NCBI GenBank assembly: GCA_964464175.1
Contig: CAYXFD010000001.1
Location: 1 to 64,000 of the forward strand
DNA: 64,000 bases
Direction of reading: 5' to 3'
Source of the DNA: CAYXFD01 sp964464175
Lineage (GTDB): Bacteria; Cloacimonadota; Cloacimonadia; Cloacimonadales; JAJBBL01
Numbering within the stretch: position 1 is the stretch's first letter; each line of letters starts with the position of its first letter. Below, piece after piece: positions 1 through 9,091 of the stretch. The translations under genes and the position numbers were made by a program. The notes beneath the pieces were generated by a model. It worked only from the letters and a program-made list of their open reading frames with translations. It made no database searches and was not told the DNA's origin.

Positions 1-23
1 CGTAGCCATATATTACATGGGCG

Positions 24-64
24 TTACTTCACTTTTTTGGGGGTATGCCTTAAAAATGAAGTAA
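24..64. repeat. Inverted repeat at the left edge
   Basis: TTACTTCA at 24-31 is mirrored by TGAAGTAA at 57-64, with a T-run and an A-run continuing the stem inwards after one mismatch. The loop holds GGGGGTATGCC. It lies beyond the 3' end of the minus-strand phosphate transporter and could be its terminator, or belong to a gene outside the window. No gene is visible in bases 1-124. Confidence 0.35.
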
Positions 65-124
65 TCCCTCCGCATTCTGATTGTCATTTAAGCACTATTT
101 TATTTAGCTCTAAGGGGGAGTAGT

Positions 125-1603
125 CTATCTTTTTCTGATGCGGAAGGTCTCGATCAAGTAATCGAATTGTCGCTTTAATTCTCTATTATGCGCCAGGTTT
201 TCTTCGGTATCTTCCCGATAATGCCACTCAGCGGAAAGAGCTGCTAATTGTTCTATCAGTTCCCACTCAAATAGAAAGACACTTCCCTGGAGTGAATTCA
301 GGGTCTGTAACTGACGGGGAGAAAACATTTCCGTATCCATCTGTCTTAAGAGGAGTTTGCTGATCTCCATCTCTTTCAGTGCCGAAAAATATCTAACCTT
401 CGCCTGGATTTCCTTCTCTCTGAGACCAATCTCATTCATGTAACGGTTCAGTCTTCTGATATTTCCAAACTCCATACCCGATAAAAATTCCAGATAGTCG
501 CCGTCTATGTCTTCCTCTTGCAGTCTTTCGATTACTACTTCTGGAAAAGAATAAACCGTCTCATGATAAACGTGCTGATCGAAGACGTTTTGAACGAAGA
601 AAAGAGTCATAAATGAGATAAAACCGGCAATGATCGGAGTAGTTACCCAGCCGGAAGATATCCTGCCCAAAATATTCCATTGAATATTTCTTCCCCCTTT
701 GGCTAAAGCAATTCCCAATATTGCTCCGATAACCGCCTGAGAACTGGAAACTGGAACAAGGGGCAGGGCGGGGAGATTATTGCTTAATAACCAATTACGC
801 AGGTTTTGAGAGGCAAAAAGATACAAGACCAAGGAATGTGACAGGACAACAATGAATGCTGTCACCGGTGAGAGTCGGAAAAGATCCTTTCCCACAGTAT
901 GCATGACCTTATAAGAGTAAGTAAAGACACCGATAGAGATAGCAACAGCACCCAGAAAGAAAAGCTGCTGAATAGAAGAGATGTGAACTATATTTCCGAG
1001 AGAGAGATCCTGGAAAGGTGATGAGGGAACAAAAACCCCCATTACATTGGCTATATTATTAGCTCCCAAACTGTATGCTCCGAATGCTCCGACAATAATC
1101 AAAGCCAGCCTGGTAATAGCATCCATTGTTAGCAAATGTATTTTTGAATTCTCCAGAATATACTTAGTAAGCCAATAAAGGAGCATGGCAAAAAATGCCG
1201 AAATGACCGGACATAATACCCAGGTTAAAAAGATCTTGGTTAGTGAGGTCAGATTAGTTGGTGAACCGCTGAAAAGATTCCATCCGATAATAGCACCGAC
1301 GATAGCCTGAGAGGTCGAAACCGGTAAGCGAAGCCGGGTCATGATCGTTACGGTAAAACCGGCAGCAAAAGCTACTGCAAAAGAACCGGGCAGAGTGTCG
1401 ATCGCACCTAATTCTCCCAATATTTTGGTAGCTCCGGCACCTTCTAACACAGCACCTAAGACCAGGCAAACTGAGGCAATTATTGCCGCAGTCTTGAATT
1501 TGATCATTCTTGTTCCGACAGCTGTACCGAAGACATTGGCAGCGTCGTTGGCACCCAATGACCAACCCAAAAAAAGACCGCTTGATAAAAAAAACAGAAT
1601 CAT
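125..1603 (-). CDS. pit: PiT-family inorganic phosphate transporter
   Basis: Inner-membrane inorganic phosphate permease of the PiT family, which couples phosphate uptake to H+ or Na+. The family signature is seen twice, as expected from its internal duplication: GANDAANVFGT near residue 18 and GANNIANVMG near residue 182. About ten hydrophobic segments fill residues 1-340. The last 140 or so residues are not hydrophobic and are rich in Glu, Arg and Leu, so they look like a cytosolic helical domain. The start is ATG at 1603. The upstream gene, a DUF47/PhoU-like protein, ends 4 bases before it, the classic pit partner arrangement, so the two are almost certainly cotranscribed. Family assignment is firm; the coupling ion is not determinable. 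Confidence 0.93.
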   Translation of the reverse strand: MILFFLSSGLFLGWSLGANDAANVFGTAVGTRMIKFKTAAIIASVCLVLGAVLEGAGATKILGELGAIDTLPGSFAVAFAAGFTVTIMTRLRLPVSTSQAIVGAIIGWNLFSGSPTNLTSLTKIFLTWVLCPVISAFFAMLLYWLTKYILENSKIHLLTMDAITRLALIIVGAFGAYSLGANNIANVMGVFVPSSPFQDLSLGNIVHISSIQQLFFLGAVAISIGVFTYSYKVMHTVGKDLFRLSPVTAFIVVLSHSLVLYLFASQNLRNWLLSNNLPALPLVPVSSSQAVIGAILGIALAKGGRNIQWNILGRISSGWVTTPIIAGFISFMTLFFVQNVFDQHVYHETVYSFPEVVIERLQEEDIDGDYLEFLSGMEFGNIRRLNRYMNEIGLREKEIQAKVRYFSALKEMEISKLLLRQMDTEMFSPRQLQTLNSLQGSVFLFEWELIEQLAALSAEWHYREDTEENLAHNRELKRQFDYLIETFRIRKR

Positions 1604-1607
1604 AGTG

Positions 1608-2261
1608 TCAGATCATTCTTTTAATAGTATAGATGGCCAAACGATCACTTACCGATTCGGCACAATCCGATATCGATTCAATACTTGAAGCAAAAAATCT
1701 GAGATGAATCTTAGAACTTAATTCCAACTCTTCAGCAGCAAAGATCATTGTCTTAAGCCGGACAGCAATATCGTCAGTTTCTTTTTCATAAAACCCAACC
1801 TTATGGATGTAGTCGTTAACGGATTTTATGTCCTTGAAAAACGCCCTTACCGATCGGACAAGCCATTCGACGGATTGAATCGAAGAGTCGGTTAGTTCAT
1901 TGAAGAGTACGTCAAATTTGGTGGGTATATCAGGGTTTTCGATCGAAAACAACTGGAGAGTATGTTTCATTGAATCTATTACATTATCCGTGTTCTCTAA
2001 GATAGCAAGGACATCCCCTCTGTTTTCCGGGATTAGAGTTCTCATGTAGAGTTGTTTTTCTACGTCTGTCCTCAGTTCGTCGGCTTTCCGTTCGTAATCG
2101 ATTACCCGTTCTAAGCGGGTGTTGAATTCTTGCCTGTTTTCTTTTAGGTAGTTGTCTATTGCTTTCTTGGTTATTAAACCGCTTTCGGAGGCTATATCGA
2201 GAAATTCATCAATCTGGTTTTCAATAATTTTTGATAGTCTGAGAACAAGTGCCATAATCAA
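1608..2261 (-). CDS. DUF47 / PhoU-like phosphate transport regulator
   Basis: Helical cytosolic protein of the DUF47 (TIGR00153) family, distantly related to PhoU and commonly encoded beside PiT transporters, whose activity it is thought to modulate. The 217 residues match the family's usual length and include the typical pattern of charged amphipathic helices with DxxxD/E positions, for example around the YERKADELR segment. It lies 4 bases upstream of the PiT gene on the same strand. The start is ambiguous: TTG at 2261 lies 5 bases after an AGGAG site, while ATG at 2255 lies 11 bases after it. The role is inferred from family and context. Confidence 0.88.
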   Translation of the reverse strand: MIMALVLRLSKIIENQIDEFLDIASESGLITKKAIDNYLKENRQEFNTRLERVIDYERKADELRTDVEKQLYMRTLIPENRGDVLAILENTDNVIDSMKHTLQLFSIENPDIPTKFDVLFNELTDSSIQSVEWLVRSVRAFFKDIKSVNDYIHKVGFYEKETDDIAVRLKTMIFAAEELELSSKIHLRFFASSIESISDCAESVSDRLAIYTIKRMI

Positions 2262-2484
2262 TCACGCTCCTTTAAATCATATATCATAGAATATGAGACA
2301 AAAGAGGGTTATTAAACTCCTTTTGTAAATAACTCATATGTCTGCATCAGACGCAGAAGAAACGAAAGGCTTCGTTCTTTCATCTCATCCCTGTATGAAT
2401 TATCATCTATGATGATCTCAAAGCAAGGATAATATTAATCCTTTTCTGTCAATATATTCACAAGAGATCCTGTTAATAAAAAAA

Positions 2485-2510
2485 AGGGCTGCTTCCCAAG
2501 AAACAGCCCT
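2485..2510 (-). terminator. Rho-independent terminator of the porin-like gene
   Basis: AGGGCTG (2485-2491) and CAGCCCT (2504-2510) form a 7-bp stem. Read on the minus strand, the stem is followed by eight or more T residues (2477-2484). It lies 28 bases past the stop codon of the minus-strand outer-membrane protein gene. Confidence 0.85.
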
Positions 2511-2537
2511 ATGAATAACTATTATCTGAAACTGAAA

Positions 2538-3716
2538 TTAGAATCTGTACATGAATTTGGAAACGAGAGCCATAGTATTGTCAAGGTCTTCACCGTAATA
2601 CTTACCAGGCATAGCCATAGCACCGACTAAATCAAAAGAAAGATTCTCATAAAGCATGTAGCTCATTCCTAAGTCAAATTCGATCCCCATATCGGTATCA
2701 TCCCCTTCCAGGGCGTTCAATAGACCAAATGCACCTTTCAGGGTCATCTTTTCACTCATTGGATAAGCACCGGTAAGAACGATACTCATTAAACCGTCTC
2801 CGTTATTACCAGGAGGTACATCACCAACTGAAGCTCCCGAATGAACACCTTTACCGAAGATCTCCAAACCATTTTCATAGAATGGGATAATGGAGTTGAA
2901 ATAACTCGTAGAGGTTGGATCTTCACCATCATCTCCGCTGGCAAACAGGAAGTCGAGACCTAAATGGACAGGTTCAAGATTGTATTTAGCGTTAAGTGAA
3001 ACAGCAAAACCACCATTCGTTACATCTTCCATTTCTCCATCGACTATAGCACCTTCTTCATAAGAACCATAGTTGTAAGCTGCTAAAAGATGCAGATATA
3101 GATCATTCATCTCATAGTTCAGGAAGGGCATAATCCAGGCGTCGATGCTCTTTCCCGTGTTCCACCTGCCAATAATGTTATTGATTCCAAACATATCCAT
3201 TTCGAAATTGAGGAAGAACAGATCCCAGTCTTTGTCTTTGGCGATATTATGTTTATCCAGTTTGGCGGTACCAACTTCTACCATAATCCCGTCACCGAAC
3301 TCTTTGTTCAACATAATCCCGGCGAAAGGAGCAAAAGTATCATTCAGTACCAGACTACGAGGATCACTCCATTCCTGAATACCGATCTTGGCATTCATTC
3401 CAGTAACGGGGCAAAGAAAGGCAAGATAGAGGTTTTGGGTTTTAATGTCAATTCCGTTGTTACCATAAACAGGAAAATCAGAGCCCCAAATGTAGTCTCC
3501 AACTTGAACTTTCCACACAGCTGACAACTGCTCACTGATAGCATTTTCGAAGATCATCTGGAATCTCGTGTCGGTATAAGATTTTGTCGGCATATCTTCA
3601 CCGATATCATAATACAAAGCCATTCGGGTTCTCAATTCCCCCCGAGTCAACAATTCAGCGTGAACCAAAGTTGCAAAAACGGTTAATACAATTAGTACAA
3701 GAATAAACTTCTTCAT
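2538..3716 (-). CDS. Putative outer-membrane beta-barrel (porin-like) protein
   Basis: A cleavable signal peptide occupies residues 1-20 (MKKF, hydrophobic stretch, then A-x-A before ELLTRGE). The mature part alternates polar and hydrophobic residues, with many aromatic/Gly turns and a C-terminus ending in Phe (KFMYRF). These are hallmarks of an outer-membrane beta-barrel inserted by the BAM machinery. At 392 aa it fits a 14-18 strand porin-like barrel. I cannot name a family or substrate. The gene is monocistronic: it has its own AAGGAGGAG ribosome site upstream of ATG 3716 and a strong terminator downstream. Codon style is like its neighbours. Proximity to the pit genes could suggest an anion porin, but nothing in the sequence proves it. 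Confidence 0.75.
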   Translation of the reverse strand: MKKFILVLIVLTVFATLVHAELLTRGELRTRMALYYDIGEDMPTKSYTDTRFQMIFENAISEQLSAVWKVQVGDYIWGSDFPVYGNNGIDIKTQNLYLAFLCPVTGMNAKIGIQEWSDPRSLVLNDTFAPFAGIMLNKEFGDGIMVEVGTAKLDKHNIAKDKDWDLFFLNFEMDMFGINNIIGRWNTGKSIDAWIMPFLNYEMNDLYLHLLAAYNYGSYEEGAIVDGEMEDVTNGGFAVSLNAKYNLEPVHLGLDFLFASGDDGEDPTSTSYFNSIIPFYENGLEIFGKGVHSGASVGDVPPGNNGDGLMSIVLTGAYPMSEKMTLKGAFGLLNALEGDDTDMGIEFDLGMSYMLYENLSFDLVGAMAMPGKYYGEDLDNTMALVSKFMYRF

Positions 3717-3786
3717 TTCTCCTCCTTAATATTAGGAATTAATACTCACCACAAGTATCAACAAGACAATGAGTTCTGTAGTGGTA

Positions 3787-4837
3787 TTAAAAGTCAAGGA
3801 AAAAAGATAAATTAATGATTTGACACCTTAAAAAATCAGAAGAAACCGGTATAAGTGATAAAGAAAAAAATTCGCCTAAATTATTGACAGACATAACAAT
3901 AGAGGATTCTGTCACAGCGAATTGATAGGGGGCAGGATAAGTTAAAGGTTTTGGGAATATGTGCGGTAGTTGAAGAGAGTTCAAATCTCTTTACCTACTT
4001 CTGTTTGCTTGCCGGAGATGGTTTCAATCAAACGAAGTGATATGTCATTAAACTCTATAATTTGTTCAAACTTGATATTGCTATCGGTTGTAAAAATCTC
4101 TGCCGCCAAATCCGATGGAGGTGGTATTTCAAATGTTGGTGGATATCTGGGGCTATTGTTAAAAAGTAAGGGTTTGAACAAAACTAACTCATTGTTATGG
4201 TAGTTTTGATTAGCTAAAGCAAGGAGCAGAACATGGCACCAGCCAGAAAGATGAAATCAGGATCAGTAGAAATTGTAAAGTTTATTGAGAACTTGGAAGC
4301 GGATCTTTGAGTATCCCTGCCGATGAAACCGGACTTTTAATCAGAAATGTTAAGAAAGAGCAGCAGGAATGACAAGGTTACAGAATCTCAAGGTAAACAC
4401 GAGGTTGATTAGCAGAAGATAAATGATAAGAAGTCGATTCTCAAAGTTTCCTGAACTGGAAGAAGGAAGTCAATATCTGACAGAGAATCAATGCTGAGAC
4501 TCTCTCTTTGGAATAGAGAAAAAAAGGAATAAATCTTTCATTTTGAGATTGCTGTTTTTATGGGCAAACTTATGCTCAATCTCTGGTAAAGCAGAGAGTA
4601 ACTCCACAGACGGCTCGAACAGATGGTATTATCTCTTTCTGATTCAGTAATGGTAGATTGCGGTAAAAAAGAGCAAAAATGCGTCATAAAATCAGTTTAT
4701 TGACCGGGAACGAACATAAACAAAGAGATATCAAATCGTTACTGCTATTCTGTGGTTTTCCTGCAGCTGCACCAGGCATGAGAAGATCATATTTTGAGTT
4801 GATTTTCTTTTTGGAAAAAACAAACTGCTTCGCCGGT
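3787..4837. other. Gene-poor stretch, about 1 kb
   Basis: No convincing intact gene is seen between the porin-like gene and the Ig-like lipoprotein gene. Short open frames exist on both strands, for example a minus-strand frame at 3981-4181 with protein-like composition but only a TTG start and no ribosome site. The clearest coding signal is the short frame-broken segment at 4233-4372, listed separately. The stretch may be decayed DNA. Confidence 0.5.
4233..4372 (+). pseudogene. Possible gene relic or very small ORF
   Basis: AAGGAG (4221-4226) lies 6 bases before ATG 4233, which opens a 25-codon frame that reads like a real N-terminus (MAPARKMKSGSVEIVKF and on) and stops at TGA 4308. Protein-like sequence resumes in another frame immediately after (SIPADETGLLIRNVKKEQQE) and stops at 4370. 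The two halves suggest one short gene broken by a frameshift; an intact 25-residue peptide is the alternative. I do not recognise the family. Confidence 0.3.
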
Positions 4838-6142
4838 TTACTCCGGAACAACAGAAATAGGCAGGAACTGTAAGATATAATCCTCTTCTAAATAATTACC
4901 GGCCATATCTTTAGAGTTTTGTGAGACTACAAGCCTGTATGGGGTGCGGTCGGTGAGCTTATCTCGGGGAGTTATCTTAATCTGACGGGAATTGAGAGCC
5001 TGTTTGGTTAGCGCAATTTCGCTTCCTGAGATAGTATCGGTCATTTGTATGCTGATACTATCTAGGTTCATATATTTGTTAAAACTGATTATTAAAGCAG
5101 GAAGCAAATCTTCAACAACGGCTCCGCTGCGGGGAAGGGTAGTAACTATTTCGGGTTTTGCGGTATCGTTTAGATTACTCCCAAGGAATTCTTTACTTAA
5201 TACGTTAGCCACATTGTTCTTATGATCTTCGATAGAGTAGAGGGTAAGGACATAATTCAGAGAATCCAGGGGAGAAGTAATAACTTCAAGGCGATCTTCC
5301 ATGATATCATAATCAATTATTTCAGGTTCTGTAAGGAGGGTATCGAGAGTGGAGATGCTGATTTCGGCAATAGCTTTGACCGGCTTATTGAAACTAACAC
5401 TGAGAAGATGCTGATAATCTGATCTGAGAGAAAGGATTTCCGGTTTAGATTCGTCAAAATACTCCAAATTTATGGCAATTTCTCTGCTCTTTTCTGCCCT
5501 GAAAACGGTTTCGAAATAAGGTTCATCACCAAGATCAAAGCGGTTGTTACTGTTTTTATCAATAAAAGCCCGAAGCTGATAACTTTCATTATCGAGATTT
5601 TCCAAGGTGTAATTTTGCCCTTGGATTTCCTGGCTGAAAATCCTAAGGGAATCAGCAGAAAGGAGAGTCAGCTGAACCGGTGAACCAAGATCCTCTTCTT
5701 TTTCGTAGTTGATCTCACCGAAGATTCTGTTGTTCACTAACTTACCGCTGTGAAAGACAAAAAGATACTTTTGATCCAGAGAGTTACCTCTCAGGTCTCT
5801 TATCTGTTCGGAAAGAGTCAGATAGTAATTCCGGTTCTCAATTAACTGCTCGCCGATCTCTATGGTGAGAGTGTTGTCGCTCCAGTTAAACCTTTTCTGT
5901 GAGATCAGGGGATAAAAAGAGACTCCTCTTTCACCTTCATAAACGGAAGTCCTGTCTATTGGTTTGGAGAAGGTTATCTCAATATTGCCGTCAATAATGT
6001 TACTGTACTGCTCGGGGATAACCGACACAACTACCGGTTTTTCCTTATCTATCTTTCCGCCTGTCGGGCTTTTTCGGTTCCCGCAGTTACTGATTATTAT
6101 CACTGCTATCAGAAGCAGTAGGGAGTTAAAAACCTTCATCAC
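4838..6142 (-). CDS. Ig-like domain lipoprotein (SbsA Ig-like/BIG type)
   Basis: Predicted lipoprotein: a hydrophobic signal peptide ends in ISNC with Cys20 as the lipidation site, followed by a short GNRKSPTGG linker. This N-terminal arrangement is widespread in FCB-group proteins with an SbsA-type Ig-like domain. The first domain (about residues 35-130) has the typical opening KPVVVSVIPEQYS and ends near YLFVFHSG. A middle region resembles a carboxypeptidase-regulatory-like fold (FIDKNSNNRFDLGDEPYF). A second Ig-like repeat lies at the C-terminus (VTTLPRSGAVVEDLLPAL). The function is unknown; it is presumably anchored in an envelope membrane. Its start codon lies inside the end of the riboflavin synthase gene (17-base overlap), so translation is probably coupled. 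Confidence 0.75.
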   Translation of the reverse strand: MMKVFNSLLLLIAVIIISNCGNRKSPTGGKIDKEKPVVVSVIPEQYSNIIDGNIEITFSKPIDRTSVYEGERGVSFYPLISQKRFNWSDNTLTIEIGEQLIENRNYYLTLSEQIRDLRGNSLDQKYLFVFHSGKLVNNRIFGEINYEKEEDLGSPVQLTLLSADSLRIFSQEIQGQNYTLENLDNESYQLRAFIDKNSNNRFDLGDEPYFETVFRAEKSREIAINLEYFDESKPEILSLRSDYQHLLSVSFNKPVKAIAEISISTLDTLLTEPEIIDYDIMEDRLEVITSPLDSLNYVLTLYSIEDHKNNVANVLSKEFLGSNLNDTAKPEIVTTLPRSGAVVEDLLPALIISFNKYMNLDSISIQMTDTISGSEIALTKQALNSRQIKITPRDKLTDRTPYRLVVSQNSKDMAGNYLEEDYILQFLPISVVPE

Positions 6143-6758
6143 GAAGTCTCTTTACGCTCAGTTTTTCAGAACGAAGAGCAAGATAGCGGTTGATGTATTT
6201 GCCTATGATGTCGAACTCTAAATTGACTCTGCTTCCCGGCTTGAGGGAGGAGAGGGTGGTCTCGGCGATCGTGTAACCAACTAACGCTACACTAAAGGAG
6301 TTTTTTGCCAGAGAAGCAACTGTCAGACTGACACCGTCAACAGCGATAGATCCTTTCTCTACTAATAAGTCAGCATATTCTGCCGGGAAACCGATCTCGA
6401 GGATCAGAGATTTTCCCTGTTGAGATGTCTTAATGACATTGGCTGTGCAGTCAACATGACCCTGGACAATATGACCGTCTAAACGGGTATCGGCTTGAGC
6501 AGCTCTTTCCAGATTGAGAGAGCGGGAGGAATACCAGTGCTTCATTGTGGTTCTTTCCAGCGTTTCTCTCATAGCTTCTACCTTAATTTGATGTTCAGTA
6601 AAAGAGATAACGGTGAGACAGATACCGTCACAGGATATGCTTGCACCCAGCTCTAATTCCTTTTGCATCTTAGAGCATTGAACAACAAGTATAGTGTCGT
6701 TCCCTTTTCGCTCAATGCGCTGAAGTTGACCGATCTCTTGGATGATTCCTGTAAACAT
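6126..6758 (-). CDS. ribE: Riboflavin synthase alpha subunit
   Basis: Catalyses dismutation of two 6,7-dimethyl-8-ribityllumazine molecules to riboflavin, the last step of the pathway. The protein opens with the family signature MFTGIIQEIG and contains two homologous lumazine-binding halves: residues 1 to about 95, with SCDGICLTV, and about 96-190, with HIVQGHVD and AVDGVSLTV. At 210 aa it has the normal length. No other rib gene is in the window, so it is separated from the rest of the pathway. It lies between recR and the Ig-like lipoprotein gene on the minus strand. Confidence 0.96.
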   Translation of the reverse strand: MFTGIIQEIGQLQRIERKGNDTILVVQCSKMQKELELGASISCDGICLTVISFTEHQIKVEAMRETLERTTMKHWYSSRSLNLERAAQADTRLDGHIVQGHVDCTANVIKTSQQGKSLILEIGFPAEYADLLVEKGSIAVDGVSLTVASLAKNSFSVALVGYTIAETTLSSLKPGSRVNLEFDIIGKYINRYLALRSEKLSVKRLRDEGF

Positions 6759-6784
6759 AATAGTTTTGCTTTAGGCTCCTGGAT

Positions 6785-7381
6785 CTACACAGAATATCTT
6801 CTTTTCAGGGCGTTGGAGAGGGTCAGAGGATTACTGTATTCAATATTACCTCCGAAGGGTAATCCGGTAGATAATCTGGTAACCTGTTTATTCAAAGCTG
6901 CAATTTCGGAGGCGATAAGTTCAATCGTTGTTTCTCCTTCGGCTGAAGGGTTAAGAGCAAGGATGACTTCAGTTACTTCTGCTTTCGCCACTTTGACAAG
7001 GAGTTCCGGCAAATGTATCTCGTTTGTGCCGATCCCTTCCATAGGTGAAAGAAGATGACCGAGGACGAAGTAATAACCGTTAAATTCAGCGGTGTTTTCA
7101 ATCAGGAATACATCATAAGTATTTTCAACAACACAAAGCAAGGAATTATCACGGCGAGGATCATTACAGATTGGACAGGGATTCGTATCGCTTAGTATAT
7201 TGCAGATATCACAAAAGGAGTGATTTTCCACAGCTTCTCTGATGGTATCTGCCAAACCGAGTGAATGCTCTTTATTCTGGCTGAGCAGAAAAAGAGCATA
7301 ACGTTGTGCGGTTTTTTCTCCAACACCCGGTAATTGTTTCAACCGGTTCTTGAGATTATCAAGAGTTTTGTTGAACAGCAT
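6785..7381 (-). CDS. recR: Recombination mediator protein RecR
   Basis: RecR works with RecF/RecO in loading RecA at gaps in DNA. The helix-hairpin-helix KQLPGVGEKTAQRYA is at residues 15-29, a C4 zinc finger uses Cys57, Cys60, Cys69 and Cys72, and a Toprim domain follows (LCVVENTYDV onward) with the conserved E and D residues. The 198 aa match the usual length. Its ATG shares one base with the stop codon of ybaB (TAATG), so the two genes are translationally coupled, an arrangement conserved widely in bacteria. Confidence 0.97.
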   Translation of the reverse strand: MLFNKTLDNLKNRLKQLPGVGEKTAQRYALFLLSQNKEHSLGLADTIREAVENHSFCDICNILSDTNPCPICNDPRRDNSLLCVVENTYDVFLIENTAEFNGYYFVLGHLLSPMEGIGTNEIHLPELLVKVAKAEVTEVILALNPSAEGETTIELIASEIAALNKQVTRLSTGLPFGGNIEYSNPLTLSNALKRRYSV

Positions 7382-7707
7382 TACATCATGCCCGGTATAT
7401 TCAATCCACCTGTCAGTTTTGCCATCTCTTCTTCTGAGGTTCGGGCTATTTTGTCACGTGCCTCATTAAAGGCAGCAATGATCAAATCTTCCAACATTTC
7501 CGTATCTTCCGGATCAATGACTTCCGGATCGATCTTCAATTTTTTGATCTCATATTTTCCGTTCATCTGCAAAGTAACCATCCCGCCACCGGAAGTCGCC
7601 TCAACTACTTGGTTAGCGAGGTCTTCCTGAGCCTTTGCCATTTCTTCCTGCATCTTTTTTGCCTGATTCATCAAATCTTTTAAGCCTTTTTTACCACCTG
7701 GGAACAT
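7381..7707 (-). CDS. ybaB: YbaB/EbfC family nucleoid-associated protein
   Basis: Small DNA-binding protein of the YbaB/EbfC family. The pattern is typical: an N-terminal Gly/Lys-rich segment, a helix of about 25 residues with MNQAKKMQEEMAKAQEDL, a beta hairpin around VEATSGGGMVTLQMNGKYE, then KLKIDPEVIDPED and a final helix. The 108 aa fit the family. It is directly upstream of and overlapping recR. Members bind DNA as dimers and are proposed to assist recombination and nucleoid structure. Confidence 0.95.
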   Translation of the reverse strand: MFPGGKKGLKDLMNQAKKMQEEMAKAQEDLANQVVEATSGGGMVTLQMNGKYEIKKLKIDPEVIDPEDTEMLEDLIIAAFNEARDKIARTSEEEMAKLTGGLNIPGMM

Positions 7708-7896
7708 ATTTATCTCCTGATTTTTTTCTTAACCTCTTGATATAGGTTGCTTTCTGTCAAGATTTTTCGAGCTTCAGTAATCTCTCTGCTCTTAGAAGCT
7801 ATTTCTAATGGAGAATGGAGTCAGAAACAGATTGTTGATCAGCATAGTGGTAAATAAAAGCTGACCGGCAGTTATTTGAAGAAGGGAAAAACCTGG

Positions 7897-8733
7897 TTAC
7901 TTCTGATGAGCAATAGTATAGACCCTGTTTTTAGGAACCTTAAGATCATCGCTTACTTTGTTGATGGCAAAGCTTCTTGTTTCTCCGCGGGAAAGGTATT
8001 TATCCAGGTTCTCGAGAATCTCACTGTCCGGTACAATTCGGTTCTTATCAGCTCCTTCACAAATAACAGTAATCTCTCCTTTCAGTTTGATGAGAGAGGT
8101 GTTTTCCAGAAAATCAGAAAGCCTTCCCCGGTATATTGTTTCGAATTTTTTGGATATCTCTCTGGCTATAACGGTCTTTCTGTTACCAAGATGTTCATGC
8201 AGAATCCGTAAAAACTCTGTCAGTCTATGGGGGGCTTCATAAAAAACCAGGGGGTACGTAAGATGTGAGATATCATGCAAAAACTTCTCTTTTTCACTCT
8301 TTTTTGCCGGAAGAAAACCACAGAACAGAAATCTGCTGATATCAAAACCCGAACTTACCAGAGCGGGCAGGAAGGCTGTAGCTCCCGGCAGGGTAACAAC
8401 CGCGATATCCTGTTTAATAGCTTCCTTGATTATGCAGGAAGCCGGATCAGAGATGCCGGGTGTTCCGGCATCGGAAATGATGGCTATATCCTTACCCTCT
8501 TGCAACAGATCAATAAACTTCTCTACCCGGCTTTTTTCATTGAATTTGTGGTAGCTGATGGTCGGTGTGCTTATCTGATATTCTTGTAACAGATAGGCAG
8601 AATGACGGGTATCTTCCGCTCCGATCAAAGAAACCTGTTTGAGTGTTGCTATAGCCCGGTAGGTTATATCTTCGAGGTTTCCTATTGGTGTAGGAACAAT
8701 ATACAATATACCGTGTTTTTTCATGCCATCCAT
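7897..8733 (-). CDS. rsmI: 16S rRNA (cytidine1402-2'-O)-methyltransferase
   Basis: RsmI methylates the 2'-OH of C1402 in 16S rRNA using S-adenosylmethionine. The TP-methylase fold is clear: the N-terminal ILYIVPTPIGNLEDIT, the AEDTRHS motif, then DAGTPGISDPA and TLPGATAFLPAL. I place the start at ATG 8733, ten bases after AGGA; a TTG at 8742 and an ATG at 8724 are alternatives. The gene stands alone between ybaB and the kbl cluster, on the same strand as both. Confidence 0.94.
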   Translation of the reverse strand: MDGMKKHGILYIVPTPIGNLEDITYRAIATLKQVSLIGAEDTRHSAYLLQEYQISTPTISYHKFNEKSRVEKFIDLLQEGKDIAIISDAGTPGISDPASCIIKEAIKQDIAVVTLPGATAFLPALVSSGFDISRFLFCGFLPAKKSEKEKFLHDISHLTYPLVFYEAPHRLTEFLRILHEHLGNRKTVIAREISKKFETIYRGRLSDFLENTSLIKLKGEITVICEGADKNRIVPDSEILENLDKYLSRGETRSFAINKVSDDLKVPKNRVYTIAHQK

Positions 8734-8742
8734 GAAGCTCAA

Positions 8743-9050
8743 ATCCTTTGATTTGGAAGGGTCGAAATAAATGGTTTCATATCCTGCCTTATAAGCAGCT
8801 TCGATTCTAAGGCATTAATCATTCGAAATGATCAGTATCAATACCCTGATGGTTTCTTAGAACAATAACTCTGAAACTCCTCTGTATGATCGCAGGCTGA
8901 ACCCTCTATCTTTGATCAATCCGCAAGATATTTTACTTTGAGTTTCGTTCTTTTTTTTGCTAAGTAAGGAGAAAAGCTGATAACCAGAAGTCAATTAAAG
9001 CGATTGATAGCGAAACATTGAGCATATCCCGGCATCTAAAGATATCTAAG
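8743..9050. other. Intergenic region without visible gene
   Basis: About 300 bases separate rsmI from the hairpin downstream of kbl. I see no open frame with a ribosome site and no RNA gene here. It should contain the rsmI promoter, but no clear promoter pair stands out. Confidence 0.5.
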
Positions 9051-9081
9051 AAACCTGCAATCTGATTAAGATTGCAGGTTT
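9051..9081 (-). terminator. Perfect 13-bp hairpin downstream of kbl
   Basis: AAACCTGCAATCT (9051-9063) and its exact complement (9069-9081) flank a 5-base loop, 10 bases past the kbl stop codon. The U-tract on the minus strand is short (three T within the stem plus scattered T), so this may be a weak terminator or an mRNA-stabilising 3' stem. Confidence 0.65.
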
Positions 9082-9091
9082 CAATAGTTTG

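Noticed and set aside
1254..1565. Frames of 100 or so codons antisense or out of frame within pit and other genes
   Set aside because: They lie within clearly conserved genes, have no ribosome sites and show no protein-like pattern.
3970..4000. tRNA T-arm-like stem (GAGAG, loop TTCAAAT, CTCTT)
   Set aside because: The required 5' acceptor strand, D-arm and anticodon arm are missing upstream, so no tRNA can be drawn.
3981..4181. Minus-strand 66-codon frame with protein-like composition
   Set aside because: It begins at TTG without a ribosome site and no family could be recognised; kept only as part of the gene-poor stretch.
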